Origin: Rotaria macrura
Taxonomy: Eukaryota; Rotifera; Eurotatoria; Philodinida; Philodinidae
Length of the DNA: 64,000 bases
Assembly: GCA_900239685.1 (NCBI GenBank)
Contig: OENT01000228.1
Location: 1-64,000, forward strand
Direction: 5' to 3'
Shown here: positions 49,868 through 61,554 of the stretch, in pieces
Layout of the letters: the number at the start of each line of letters is the position of its first letter
Position numbering within the stretch: position 1 is the first letter of the stretch
Notes under the pieces: generated by a model
Told to the model about the DNA's origin: nothing
What the model saw: only the letters and a program-made list of their open reading frames with translations
Databases searched by the model: none
Made by a program: the position numbers and the translations under genes

Positions 49868-51478
49868 ATGTCACGTTCTCAATCTATTATATTTAATAAT
49901 GACTGGTCGATTAGTACAACACATGGTTCAATATTGCCTTCGGAAGGTTTGATACGTCAAGAATATGAAGAAAAATTAGAAACACATCATCTACCTGATA
50001 TGATATTTGATAAAACAACATTGAAAATAATTCGTCTAGATAATAATTTAGAAATTTCATTTAATGTATTTGATGCATTAAAAGCTATTGATATGTATAA
50101 TAACGTGGAACATATTCCTAAAGTATCAATGAGTGAAATATGGGCGAAATCGCGTAGTAAAGATAGAGAATTGGATTATGTTAAACCATATGATTGGACA
50201 TATACATCGAGATATAAAGGTAATATGATTGTATATTGTAACATGTAAACATCAATGTTTGTCATTCGAGAGAACTTTAATAATTTCTTACGAACATTCT
50301 CAAGTAATATTGACTGGCAAGTAATGAATTCGCTTCTAGTATTTGTATCAAATTTTTGACACACGTCACTCGTGTTACTAGTGAGTATCGTGATAGATTA
50401 CAGCACGAGGTTTATACAAGTTTTGCAATAGCTAGTATTGTTCAATAGGCTCTAGTCGAAGAATTGAATCATGGTCGTGATAAAATTGTTATGATGATCA
50501 TATGTACAATGTAGAGAAACACATGACCGATTTTTGTTTTGTTTTCATCTTGAAAAAAAGAACAGATTCGATTATTCTATTTAATGATATGGCTTGATCA
50601 TAGATATTTGAAAATTTTTCTTGGGAACCGGTTAAGCAGAAAGCAACATTAGAAATGCATAAATGCTTCACATGCGAATATTCCTATAAAATAGTCATGA
50701 TATTGAACTAGTTTACTTTCAAGATCATGAAAAATTGACTATGCACGAATATATACAACAGTTATCTGATGCATCTAGAGACAGATTTCAATGAAGCGAG
50801 CGTTTATTTTTTTCAAAGTTTGCTCAACTTTTGATCTTCTCATGTTCTAAAATAAGAACTTGTTGCCTTCTGATGTATCTTAACATGAAATCAACTGCAA
50901 GAGCTGGAATGATTTTTAGTTGAGACGTAAGTTTCTTCGAGAAAATGATCTATTCTCTTGAGTGATATTTTTCTACCGTCGTGTTAATACGTACAAAAGT
51001 ACGTTCAGAATGACATAGTGGAACAAATCAAGTGTTTGATTTATGTTTAGGTACGTTGCGCTCGTCAGGTGACAGTTTATGGCGTATTGAAGCAACTGAT
51101 CAAAAACTTGATTTAGAAAAACTCAAACGTCAAGAACCAATATTATTTTATGATGAATTAACACTCTACGAAGATGAACTTGCCGATAATGGTATATCAA
51201 ATTTAATATTAAAAATTCGTTGTATGCCAAGTGGATTTTTTATATTACTTCGATTTTTTATGCGTGTTGATGGTGTTCTTATTCGATGTTTTGATACACG
51301 TTATCATTATGAAATTGAAAATAATTATGTTTTACGAGAATATATTGAACGTGAATCAGCTGTATCATCACTTAAACCGGAGTTTCAATCAACGTCAGAT
51401 ATCAATTCAGTTATAACACAATTGAAAACTAATGTGCATGAATTAGAAAAACTTGTTTTCAAAACATCTGTTTCTTAG
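49868..51478 (+). CDS. TIPRL: TIP41-like protein (TIPRL), PP2A regulator
   Basis: TIPRL binds the catalytic subunits of PP2A-type phosphatases and acts in TOR and DNA-damage signalling in the cytosol. Two exons (49868-50219 and 51051-51478) with an 831-bp intron give 259 residues, close to the human 272. Conserved stretches: LPDMIFDKTTLKIIRLDNNL, the signature KPYDWTYTSRYKG at the splice, EDELADNGISNLILKIRCMP, FFILLRFFMRVDGVLIR and YVLREYIERESAVSSL. The start is the first ATG after an in-frame pyrimidine-rich stretch ending tttatttaag, so the ATG touches a possible splice acceptor. The gene lies 235 bp after the SLC12A9 stop on the same strand. Confidence 0.95.
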
Positions 51479-52090
51479 AGTAAACTAAATACATAATCAA
51501 GCAACACTAATCACGTTTGCCGAGTGTTTCTTTTTCTATTGGTATCCATTCCACTCGATCAGAGAATCAAAGCGAAATTATGTATAGCACATATCATGTT
51601 CATTTTGTGCGTTAATGAAAATATTTCGTTTATCAATGTAAAAGTCTGGCGGTTCAGTCTTGTCGACAAGAGAAATTTTGAAAACAAAGCAAATTGAGGT
51701 GTGTCTAAATCGACATGATGTATCGTTGTGTTCTGTATGGAATTTCTATACGAAAAAGTAACGATTACAACCGTCACATTCGGAATGAAAATATTTCCAT
51801 GAGTCGAATTCAATTCAACTGAAATCATCAAACTGTTAATGGATATATTGGTAGCAAGATAATCATTCATATCTTCATTGATTATGTGTATGAGAAATCC
51901 TAGCAACAAAACAAGGACATCGTCTATAACTTTAATTGTAGAGAATAAAACAAGACCGTCTTTATTACATTATGTAGTCTTTTTTCAAAACATTTGAAGA
52001 GCTTTCGGAGTGAATCTTTATATATAACCAGTGTCAAGCAATTCACAACATTTGTCTCATAGAAAATTATACTCAATAAAGTTCAGTTTG
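51479..52090. other. spacer after TIPRL with a minus-strand gene fragment
   Basis: Apart from the TIPRL 3' end it holds the minus-strand open frame described separately. The foldback element begins at 52091. Confidence 0.5.
51559..51950 (-). pseudogene. possible fragment of an adhesion-receptor-like protein
   Basis: A minus-strand frame is open for about 130 codons without an early ATG. It reads ...FSTIKVIDDVLVLLLGFLI, NISINSLMISVELNSTHG and IFIPNVTVVIVTFSY, with several N-glycosylation sites. The pattern is loosely like the GAIN-domain region of adhesion GPCRs, but that is a weak guess. There is no start exon and no downstream transmembrane exons. It abuts the foldback element at 52091. Confidence 0.25.
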
Positions 52091-54239
52091 CAAAAGTTTC
52101 AGACATTTTCAATATTTCATTAACTTTGTCGTCATTGAACGACAGAAGAATTCCACAAAAATATAGTTAAATATAGAATTCAGGGGCTACCTTTTGGTAT
52201 TAACATTCCTGAAATGGCCACTCATAAAAATAATAATTAATAATAATAGAAAAAACGATGACGTAGTTTTTACCGTTTAACGTCATCATGAGAAAGAGCA
52301 TTAAAACCTGAACGGAAGTATGTGCTTTTAATTCTGCAATAACTCGTTGTAATGGTACGTTTTTAAAACTTGGTTAGATTTTAATTACTACTAGATTAAT
52401 AATAATGGAAATGGAGGACGAAGACGAAACTTGAAAATCTTGAAAATTAGTGCATTTGGTAAAACAGACTTTGATCTATCGAATGAGGGCTACTTCTCAT
52501 TTGCGAACAAGAATAAACTTGAATTTAAAATATAATGAGAATGTTTTAAATATTCGATGTGACTTAAAGACAGACAGATTTCAAGTCGATGTAAAGGTTT
52601 AGGTTATTGAAATTTTTACTCGAAAAACCTGACGATCGAAATGATTTTAAACAAACAGATTTTTTAAATATTTTAATGAAATAAATAATCATTTCAAGAT
52701 AAGCTCGTGCAATTTATAGAGGACTTAAGTTTTTAGAATATGACAAGCGATTAATTGAATGAAATCCCTGGAACTAGTAGAGGACTCAAGCTTTTTTGAT
52801 CTGAGAAAATTTAGATTGAACAGAGTTACTGCAATTTGTTGGGGACGAAAGTTATTTTTATTTGAAAGAAACTACAAATTGAAAAGAATACTATAGTTTA
52901 TAGCAGACAACAGTTTTCAATCGAGGAAAACTTTCATTAGATAGACACGGGTTTTATTCGTAGTAATAATTAAGAAAATCCCGACGCATGTATCAATAAG
53001 CTGATGCAGAAAATTATTAAACTAGAATAAGTAATGACCTATCAATATTCATCCTATGACAAGTTGCTTTTGCAAAGGAAAATTATATAGTAATAGTAAA
53101 ATATCAATTAAAAAGGATTGAGATTGTATTCATAAATAAAATAATACTGAAAATAGTCGAGCAAGGATCGACGAGAAAAAAAGAAAGCATTGAAAAAATT
53201 AGAAAAGAAAGTGTATAAAATAGGAAAAAGAATCATCTGCCATATCTAAATAACAATGATGTCTATTGAAATACATGAATTACATTTAACTGAGATAACA
53301 ATATAATGAAAAACTAGATATAGCGAACTCTACAAACTGCATTTCATAGAAAAGAAATATTGAGCTATGTCGTTTAGTGAACTCTACACATCTCAGTTCA
53401 TCTCAAAGAAAAGATGAGTTATCGCATTCGGCGAACTCCATAGTTCAAAGTTCATTTAAAAGTAAAATTAAACAATTAAGTTTTTGAACTTCACCAAACG
53501 AAATTTCAAATTCATGATAGTTATTTTGAACTTATTCACATCAAAGTCAATATATTTCTTAAATTAAGTTCAATATAAAGCATGAAAAATTCAACGTTTC
53601 ATTCCTTTTAGAAAAATTTAATTTGAGAAAATTCATTCAAATTCAAATTCAAATTTAATGTTCGCCAACGAGAAGGCACGTCGAATGAAACCTGCTGCAT
53701 TTCTGTGCTACGCGTCATTCGTCGGATACAACACTTCTCAATTTGATCAGTAATTTCAACGGGAATTTCCAGTGTTTTGCACTCAATTATGTTGAAACTG
53801 ATGTATTCGGCGAATGATGCACAGCACGGAAATGCAGCAGGTCTCATTCGATAGATCAAAGTCTGTTTTACCAAATGCACTAATTTTCAAGATTTTCAAG
53901 TTTCGTCTTCGTCCTCCATTTCCATTATTATTAATCTAGTAGTAATTAAAATCTAACCAAGTTTTAAAAACGTACCATTACAACGAGTTATTGCAGAATT
54001 AAAAGCACATACTTCCGTTCAGGTTTTAATGCTCTTTCTCATGATGACGTTAAACGGTAAAAACTACGTCATCGTTTTTTCTATTATTATTAATTATTAT
54101 TTTTATGAGTGGCCATTTCAGGAATGTTAATACCAAAAGGTAGCCCCTGAATTCTATATTTAACTATATTTTTGTGGAATTCTTCTGTCGTTCAATGACG
54201 ACAAAGTTAATGAAATATTGAAAATGTCTGAAACTTTTG
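52091..54239. mobile_element. 2.15-kb element with apparently perfect 397-bp inverted repeats
   Basis: The left arm (52091-52487) and the reverse complement of the right arm (53843-54239) agree at every base I compared over 397 bp, starting caaaagtttcagacattttc. The 1,355-bp interior is AT-rich and not inverted. No clear target-site duplication flanks it (left ...gttcagtttg, right tcccacttta...), and no transposase is recognisable. Identical arms imply recent insertion or gene conversion between the arms. A minus-strand 90-codon frame (53608-53880) overlaps the right arm; its product is unknown. Confidence 0.88.
53678..53852. repeat. short inverted repeat nested by the right arm
   Basis: About 45 bp at 53678-53722 (cgtcgaatgaaacctgctgc...) is the diverged reverse complement of about 53806-53852 (...gaaatgcagcaggtctcatt...), the loop being roughly 80 bp. 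The second half of this hairpin overlaps the start of the 397-bp arm. Confidence 0.7.
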
Positions 54240-57200
54240 TCCCACTTTACTTATTTGAATATCAAAGAGACATAGATAGAAAATAAAAAGATTTTGAAAT
54301 TTACGCAGAAAATAGTTTTTTAAATTCTACCATCTTCATATGTAAATGAGTAGTGAACAGTTAGCTGTAGAAAATTTAACTATTACCGAATGATATAGCC
54401 GACCAACTTTAGAAAAAAATGTTCTTCATATGAGAGAATGTTTCATTTCTAGAGCGAAAATGATATACATGGCAATTGGCTTGAACGTAAATAAATAAAT
54501 GCGATCAAGCACTCACATCACTTGGGATCATAGTATCTGCATTATTTAGTGGAAAATTTTATTCGTCACCGTCTAGATTTAAAATATTGTATTTTCTAAT
54601 GTTTTTGCCATTCACATCATCATTGTTCAGAAATTTTCTTGTTAAAATGTTCTTTAGTATTTTGCATCTGTTTTCTATTTTAAAAATTCAATCGACTAGA
54701 AACAAATCATTAGGTTAACAATCCCTAGGTCATGATTAATGCCTGGTATAGATTAATTAAAACATTACGACTGAGAACTGTTGTAGTATGAAGCTTCTCG
54801 TGTCATGCTCATTGAGGTTACATACTTTAATAACAAGTAGCTGAACTGAAATTATCATAGAAGAATCTATACTTATGACATGAACATATACCGACAAGTT
54901 GAATAAAACCGCGACCGAGTATAAAAATCATGCATTGCATTTGACAGATGTCTAGAAGGACGATCGTAAAAATGTCGACTGAACATCGTATGGTGAATCG
55001 TGATGTACGATATTGAAACAATTTTGTCAATATTACAGAATACTTCAATGGTTGACACTAACCAAACAAAACAAAGAAAAAGATATAGATTGATTGTTTC
55101 ACAATATTTTTATCTCTTGACTTGAGATTTAAAATTTTTCTAACTAGCAGCAATCCATGATGTTCTATGTTGATAGATTTGCCGGCATTTATGTTTTACA
55201 AGTTAATCAAAAATTCATTATTTTACACTGTTCTAGTCAAGTATCGTGTAAAAAAAATACTTCAATTAATCATTATACCCGATGGGAAATCTCGAGAATT
55301 TGAAACATAATTTCCGCCAGAACTTTTCTAACTTGAGAATGAAATTACGAAGAGCTTAGCTTCTGAAAGTTTTACTAATAGAATCTTTCACTTGGTACAT
55401 ATTAGAAAGAGAATAAACATTCTGAAAAATGTTATTTTCACATTGTTCTAATTAAGTTTGTAATTAAATATTCATTTTTCGTAATGATTTCTATACACAT
55501 GCGACCCAATCACTATTCAGTATAGATGAATGAAACAGGAAATAAATTAATCATGCATTTCAGTAAAGAATATCTAAATATTTTTAAACGTTTGAATAAA
55601 ACATGGGTTGAATAAAAAAAAATGCACTTGCACTTTCAACTTTCTACTGTGCCTTCATCAATATTCATGATTGCTGTACGATCAGTCGATGACTAGTGAT
55701 AGTCTTCATAGTTTTACGATTTCTTAATCAGTTTTTTGTTGATTGACATTGAAGTTTCTCTTGTTTTTGGAAAATATTTACCTACTTGTTGCGGATAGAA
55801 GTATAAACAATAAAATTATGGAAAAGCCACCGATACACTAGACGTAGTGGAGGAGTCCGAATAAATTTTCGAAGTATCTTTGATAGCAGAAAATTCGTTT
55901 TCCTCAAATTATAAACTGAGCTAACAAACAAAGAAAAATATTTACAATATTAATACTTCATGGAAATAACCACAATGAAAAACAAAACATTTTTCAAAAG
56001 TCTTACTTAGAGGGCGCTGAGTCCTCCTTAACTCCGGCAGTGCTTAGAAGTTCCCTTCAGAATATTGATTCTTTTAGCTATTTTTTTAAAGAATGCGTTG
56101 CTCTATTGAAAACACATCCTGTGTTCATTGTAGCACTGTGTTTGTGCATCAAACTCTGAAAATTTTCTTTAGATTCTTTTCCTGAAAGAAACCCCTCTCG
56201 TGATCTTAGTATCTAATGGAGGTAGTGTAGATTGACGAATATAACAATGAAAATATCTTTGCAAGATAATGAACAATTATGTAAAATTCCATCACATTAT
56301 ATATTCTTCAAGAGCCTTCTTCATCTTTGACTCTTCATTACAAATTTAGCAAAAATTTCTAATAATTTTTCATAATGGAAGAAAATATAAATGTGTGTAT
56401 ACCCATCGGGGTTTTTTCTTTGAGCACTTCTTATGAATTTGAGGACTTATTTCTTTTGTCATTAAAATTTAAACCTCAAAATATACAAATGACTTATATA
56501 TATATTTCACAAAACAGGAATTCATTTTCTTCGTTTCAATTATTTAACTATCGAAAAGGGTAAATGTTGACAGTAATAGGTTTTATTCTTTAGATAAAAC
56601 AATATTCTTCGAACGTCGTTTCTAAGTTATTGGATGCAATGAATTTATTATTCTAAGAACAATTCTTAACGATGATAATCGATCTTTGTTTTTTACAATA
56701 CAATATCCTTTTCTTTCTCATTTCACTGGTGTGAACTAACTAAGTAAAATAAAGCTCATTTACTATCGATATACTGGACAGTGATAAATTGAAACTGAGC
56801 TTTGTAGTTAAAACTGACAATAATATTGACTTAATAGAATACCCTGAATCTTCTAACGCATCGATGGCCTTAGCTCGTTCGATAGAAGTAGACAAAAGTG
56901 CACTAACGTTTTCATAATTCCATAAAATCTCATTGAATTTTGACAGTGTCGAACTGAACGTTTCACGTTTCAACAGTAACCTAGATATTCACCGATGAAC
57001 TTCGTTAGAATCCAGTGAAGCATAATACTAATTGAATTCGTTCTATAGATAACTCAAATTCAAATAGAAAATATCGATCTACTCTAGAACGATTGGTTAT
57101 TGTTGAGCTTCTAGAATTCTATGTCAATGTATTGAATGTTAAAGTTTTAGTTATAATAATTCTTCTTTAGCATTTGTAGGAACGTTGTATTAGCACAGAT

Positions 57201-60053
57201 AACTGAATGTTCTATAAATCCGAGACATGTAATTACATAAGAACACATAAATACATGTGGATTATATCTTATAGTTGAAGTCTCACGTTCATAGCATTAT
57301 AAGCGTAAGAGTTTTACTTTTATTTTCATAACAACTCCTCTTATATATGTGATGCTGTCGAGAATACAATGTTTAGGAGCCACCCGTTTCTACCTATTTT
57401 TTATTTATTCAGTAGAATATTCTATCTTTTGCTTTTCACCAACAATAGGCAGTTCCAGAAAAATTTGATTCGAATTCATGTGTTGTTCTGCTCAAGTATA
57501 CTTTTGAGTTTTTTCCTATTAGAACACGTACGCATTATTTCCAAGATTCTCTTGTCCTCATAAAATAGATTTCAATCTCTATTTCTACTCTCATCATTAA
57601 TATTAAGTAAATCTGACTTTTAATAGGAAATTAATTGAATGTTCAGGGTCATATCTTCATCGATAAGAACTTCCTCAATCGATTAACACTCCTACGTCAA
57701 TGTAAACTAGCCTACATGATTGTAGTGATAAAGTTAATGTGGTAAATTAGTTGAAATATAATCTATTACTAAACATATCATGACGAAATTCATTGGTCGG
57801 TGAATAAACTGAAGACAATTTTCCTATAACATGAAAAAAGTAAGAATTATATGCGGGATTTCATTTCGAATAAATTAAATTAGAAGTAAATGTATGAATA
57901 ATTAAAGAGTTTCATTGTATTTGTAAGAGAAAAAAAACAATCAATTAAATATATTTAACAAAAAAAGAAAATTTCAATCTTCAAATACGGACAGCATACA
58001 TATAAAGACGAATAATGTATCTTCTATGTATTTATTTCAAGTTATAACAAGCCAAGCTTAAACAAATCATCATCATGATTCAATATTAATAAATTAAAAA
58101 AACGAAATTATGCAAGACACAGAATGTAGATCATGCTTAGAGAATATTATGCGTAATTCTGACATTGAGTCATTCGTGATTATTTGAAACAGTCAAATCA
58201 CCGCGTGATCGTAAATGAATTGTCTGAGAAAGACGTATCACGAATGTTTTTTTTTCCTTACTTAAATTAGTTAATTCAAAAATAACTATCACCGACGGTG
58301 ATGGCCTACTACGATATTTTCCCGACATCCTTCTCTATGACATGAGAAGACAGTTTACTGTTGAAGACAAACATAGAAACTTTACGTTTGAATTCACTGG
58401 GTATATCTCAAAGCTCTAAAGTTCTTCGATGTTCCTTTGAATATGTTTCGTATTGATCAATCATCCAATGAATTTTTTTATATCGAATAGAAAGAAATAC
58501 ATCTACGAACATATCTATATGTATTAGGAGTACAAAAAAGGAAAGATCTGTTTCCATGAATATATTTTGTGTTCTTGTCATGAAATACATGATTTTTATA
58601 ATTATGTTGTCAGTTTAGATAATAAATAGCTAATTAAAATATTATTCAAGTACGCATTTGGACCAGTACAAAGTAGAATTTCATATTTCCTCACAAGTGA
58701 CAGATGATTCAGAAAGCTTAATCTATGGTGTGAAAAGCACATTCGATAGTACTTAATTTCGGAGTCATTCGTTAATCGAATATGTTTCGTTGATAATCGT
58801 TCAAAGAAATTTAGATTTTTCTGGTTCCCATTAGTACTCTGTGAAAGAGACGAACAAACGATATAATGAATCTATTCAATAAATGAAACGATCGAAGTGA
58901 AAATCAGCAACAAAACAAATAAATCTGTGAGAACAAAACTTGTGAAAAGCCATGTATAGTTAAAGTCATCGTAGTAACTAATATCAGTAAAAGAAACGTA
59001 GTGCAGAGAAAGAACAATAAAAAAAGCGTTAAATGAAACTTAACTTCATTTCGAGAGTTTAAAAGAGCCATTCATCAATGACATTCAAGTAAAATGTGCA
59101 TACTTTTACCTGTGAGTTATTTCCTGAAACAAATAATGGATTTGATAGACAAAGCCAAGTAGTTGACATCCTTTAAAGGTACGTCGTATACTCAAGGGTG
59201 AAAATGATTATAATCGAGTTCTTAATGATGGAAGTAGAACGTAAATTGACACCCTGGTCTGGCAAGAACAATTAAGTGTAATATGATAGGTTATACATTT
59301 TCCGAACTTCAAAATGTTATAGACGAAAGATAATTTCGCATTGCTTCTCAGTATCTTTCTTTGATCTGTTTTGATACAGAAAGATCACCATTATTTATAG
59401 AACGTTGGACAGTAAGGTATGTTGAGAATATCCGTACAAGACTTAGGAAAAAATCCCAGTGAACGGTAACATTAGGAAATGCCTAACGCATATGAATATA
59501 TGTAGTACGAAAATACCTAGCTATATAAGAGAAAGTGGCATATTTATATGACTAACAAGATGACACATAAAAACACAAAGAAAAGGAAAACCCTTGATAT
59601 TACTACTATTATCCACATAAACACAATGTCAACATCTGTCTCCATTGATGATTACATGCAATGACTCCTGAAGATTTTGACGAAGAAAAATGAGGATTTC
59701 TAACCAAGATTTGTAAAGGTCTGTATAGCTCAATATTTTAGTATTACTATAAATCATACAGAGTAAACTGTTTTAGCAGTTAGTTGATGGGATCGCTCGC
59801 CATGAGCATACCGTACCATTGATAGCAGGTGAGGAAGGAAGCGGGGGTATACGGAAATATTTCTTACATTTCAACCTTGTCAGCCCGATATTTTCTATGT
59901 TTGGAGAAAAACTCTCAAAGCAGAGATGAGGATACTGCTCCCTTATCTACTCCCATGTCTATCGTGTATTATCTACCTGTGTTGTAAAATCAATGCCCCA
60001 AAAATGTATCTCTTCCATCTGTCTGTGAATATATGCTACGGTTTTCTGTTGTC
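54240..60053. other. long non-genic region
   Basis: No gene could be supported in 5.8 kb. Short frames (54827-55048, 56375-56563, 57369-57563, 58408-58590) have no recognisable content. A coding-like minus-strand stretch at 56858-56985 is listed separately. A more GC-rich patch at 59790-59990 has no open frame of note. Confidence 0.5.
56858..56985 (-). pseudogene. isolated coding-like exon, unknown
   Basis: After an acceptor-like AATATCTAG a minus-strand frame reads KRETFSSTLSKFNEILWNYE, then ERAKAIDALEDSG, up to a donor-like GTATTC. Composition suggests coding sequence, but no start exon or following exon could be joined. It may be a relic. Confidence 0.2.
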
Positions 60054-60532
60054 ATATGTGACATAGATGTCCATCGCAGTTGACTATCAGCCACTGCCGT
60101 GTCGCCGAGGTTTTTGAAAAATTTCTGCCGTGCCGCGGAGGTTCCGAAAAGATTGTTGCCGCACCGCTACCGCGACGCCACGTTTAAAACAGAGCCGCTG
60201 CCGCAGCATTAAAAATTATACAAAATCTACTTTTTCACAAAAAATAGGCAATATATATGTTATAGTGTTAGCAATTCCTGTTTGATGAAATATTAATGTG
60301 AAAAGAGATGAGAAATAGCAATAATCCTTTCGAAAAACAGTAGATTCATTCTTTTTATAGGGTCTAGAGATTTTTAGCGCGACTGAAAATGTGCCGCTGC
60401 CGCGCCGCGACAGGTGAAAAAAATAATCTGCCGCTGCCGCCCCGCTATGAGATTTTGAAAAAGTACCGCTGCCGCCACTGCAGTAGCGGAAGCGGTGGCG
60501 GCAGCACCGCCATGGATATCTATGATATGTGA
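60054..60532. mobile_element. hAT-like MITE with 8-bp target duplication
   Basis: The element spans 60062-60524 and is flanked by the direct repeat atatgtga (60054-60061 and 60525-60532). Its ends are imperfect inverted repeats: catagatgtccatcgcagtt at the left and, reverse-complemented, catagatatccatggcggtg at the right. Both arms are rich in GCCGCTGCCGC motifs in opposite orientation, and the middle is AT-rich. The 96-codon minus frame across its right end is not a gene. It resembles the 4874-5729 element in plan, but not in sequence. Confidence 0.82.
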
Positions 60533-61236
60533 ATAGATGTGAAGTTTGTTTTTCTTTCTTTGAGTGTGTGTCTTGTTGGCTTTCCAGTATCTTCTTGGAA
60601 ATTCCTTAATTTTTCTAACTTCTGTAAATGAATACCCCTTGTTTAGAAAAATAAAGTGCAACATACTCGCAACGATTTTAAATTGGTTATTGAGTGAAAA
60701 CGCATTTCTTCATATGGTTCTCTGGAGAAACTGAACAAGAAAATTCTACTCACAATGATGTAAAAGAAAAAAAGCAGAATGTTTAGTTAGCGTAATGTCG
60801 GAACATTACTTTAGAAAGAGTCTATTCGAATTTTTTCTTTACTCACGTCGTCTTTTATGAATAATCCTTTGTCAAAATCTAAAATTTGATCGTATTGATA
60901 GTACTTTTGTTCAATGCTATTCGTCTCTTTATTTAACAATTGAATATGAGCATTTGACAAAAAAACATATTGTCATGACATTCATTTTAGATGCAATTAG
61001 ACCGAAAAACATCATGACATAGTTTCAATAAAAACGTCGTCTACATTCTTGAAATTTTTTTAAATAGTGTAACACAATAGTTTTACATATGAATTTATAT
61101 TATTGTTTGAAAATAAAATATATGACATAATCAAGCGAGAACATGTTTCAACAAAACAAAAACAAAGAACTTTTCACATTTTTCATCTTTTATTGTTCAT
61201 TTTCATTTTCATAAATTTCAGAATATATATAATTAA
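60533..61236. other. non-genic spacer
   Basis: No gene found. It contains the 3' region of the minus-strand secreted-peptide gene, with AT-rich sequence throughout. Confidence 0.6.
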
Positions 61237-61554
61237 TTATATTGATTTTCTGTGATCAAGTGAATCGATAGTTTCTTTATCATGAAAATCATCGAGATGA
61301 TTACGTTTGATGATTCGACTCAGAATTGTATTGAGGCCATAGGGATCAAATATTTCCTTGCGTATTTGTCGTACTTGCACGGCAGTTAATGATCCGTTGT
61401 CACTAATATCAGGCGAAGATGAGTATGGCAAAGCATGATTCAAGGAAATCGATACAAGCATAATAGCAATATAGAAATATGCTAAATATTTAAGAGAGAT
61501 TTTAAAATTGTGCGTATATAAATGTTAAATCTTACTTAGATACATCGGCGTCAT
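61237..61554 (-). CDS. 87-residue secreted peptide precursor, unknown
   Basis: Two exons, 61536-61554 and 61237-61481, separated by a 54-bp intron (donor GTAAGA, acceptor AATATTTAG), close in phase to 87 residues. The joined N-terminus is a clear signal peptide: MTPMYLTYFYIAIMLVSIS, with a likely cut after NHA at residue 23. The mature part has no cysteine. It carries a dibasic KR at residues 65-66, between FDPYGLNTILSRII and NHLDDFHDKETIDSL. A short precursor with a dibasic cleavage site fits a neuropeptide or hormone, but I do not recognise the family, and no amidation glycine precedes the KR. The short first exon is what makes the start convincing: without it the frame has no signal sequence. 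Confidence 0.65.

Noticed and set aside
55840..56040. Possible MITE between ggaggagtcc and gagtcctcct
   Set aside because: The matching words are only about 10 bp and no target duplication or longer arms are visible.
60374..60664. 96-codon minus-strand open frame with Ala runs
   Set aside because: The Ala codons come from the GCCGCTGCC repeats of the MITE ending at 60524; the start lies outside it without any support.
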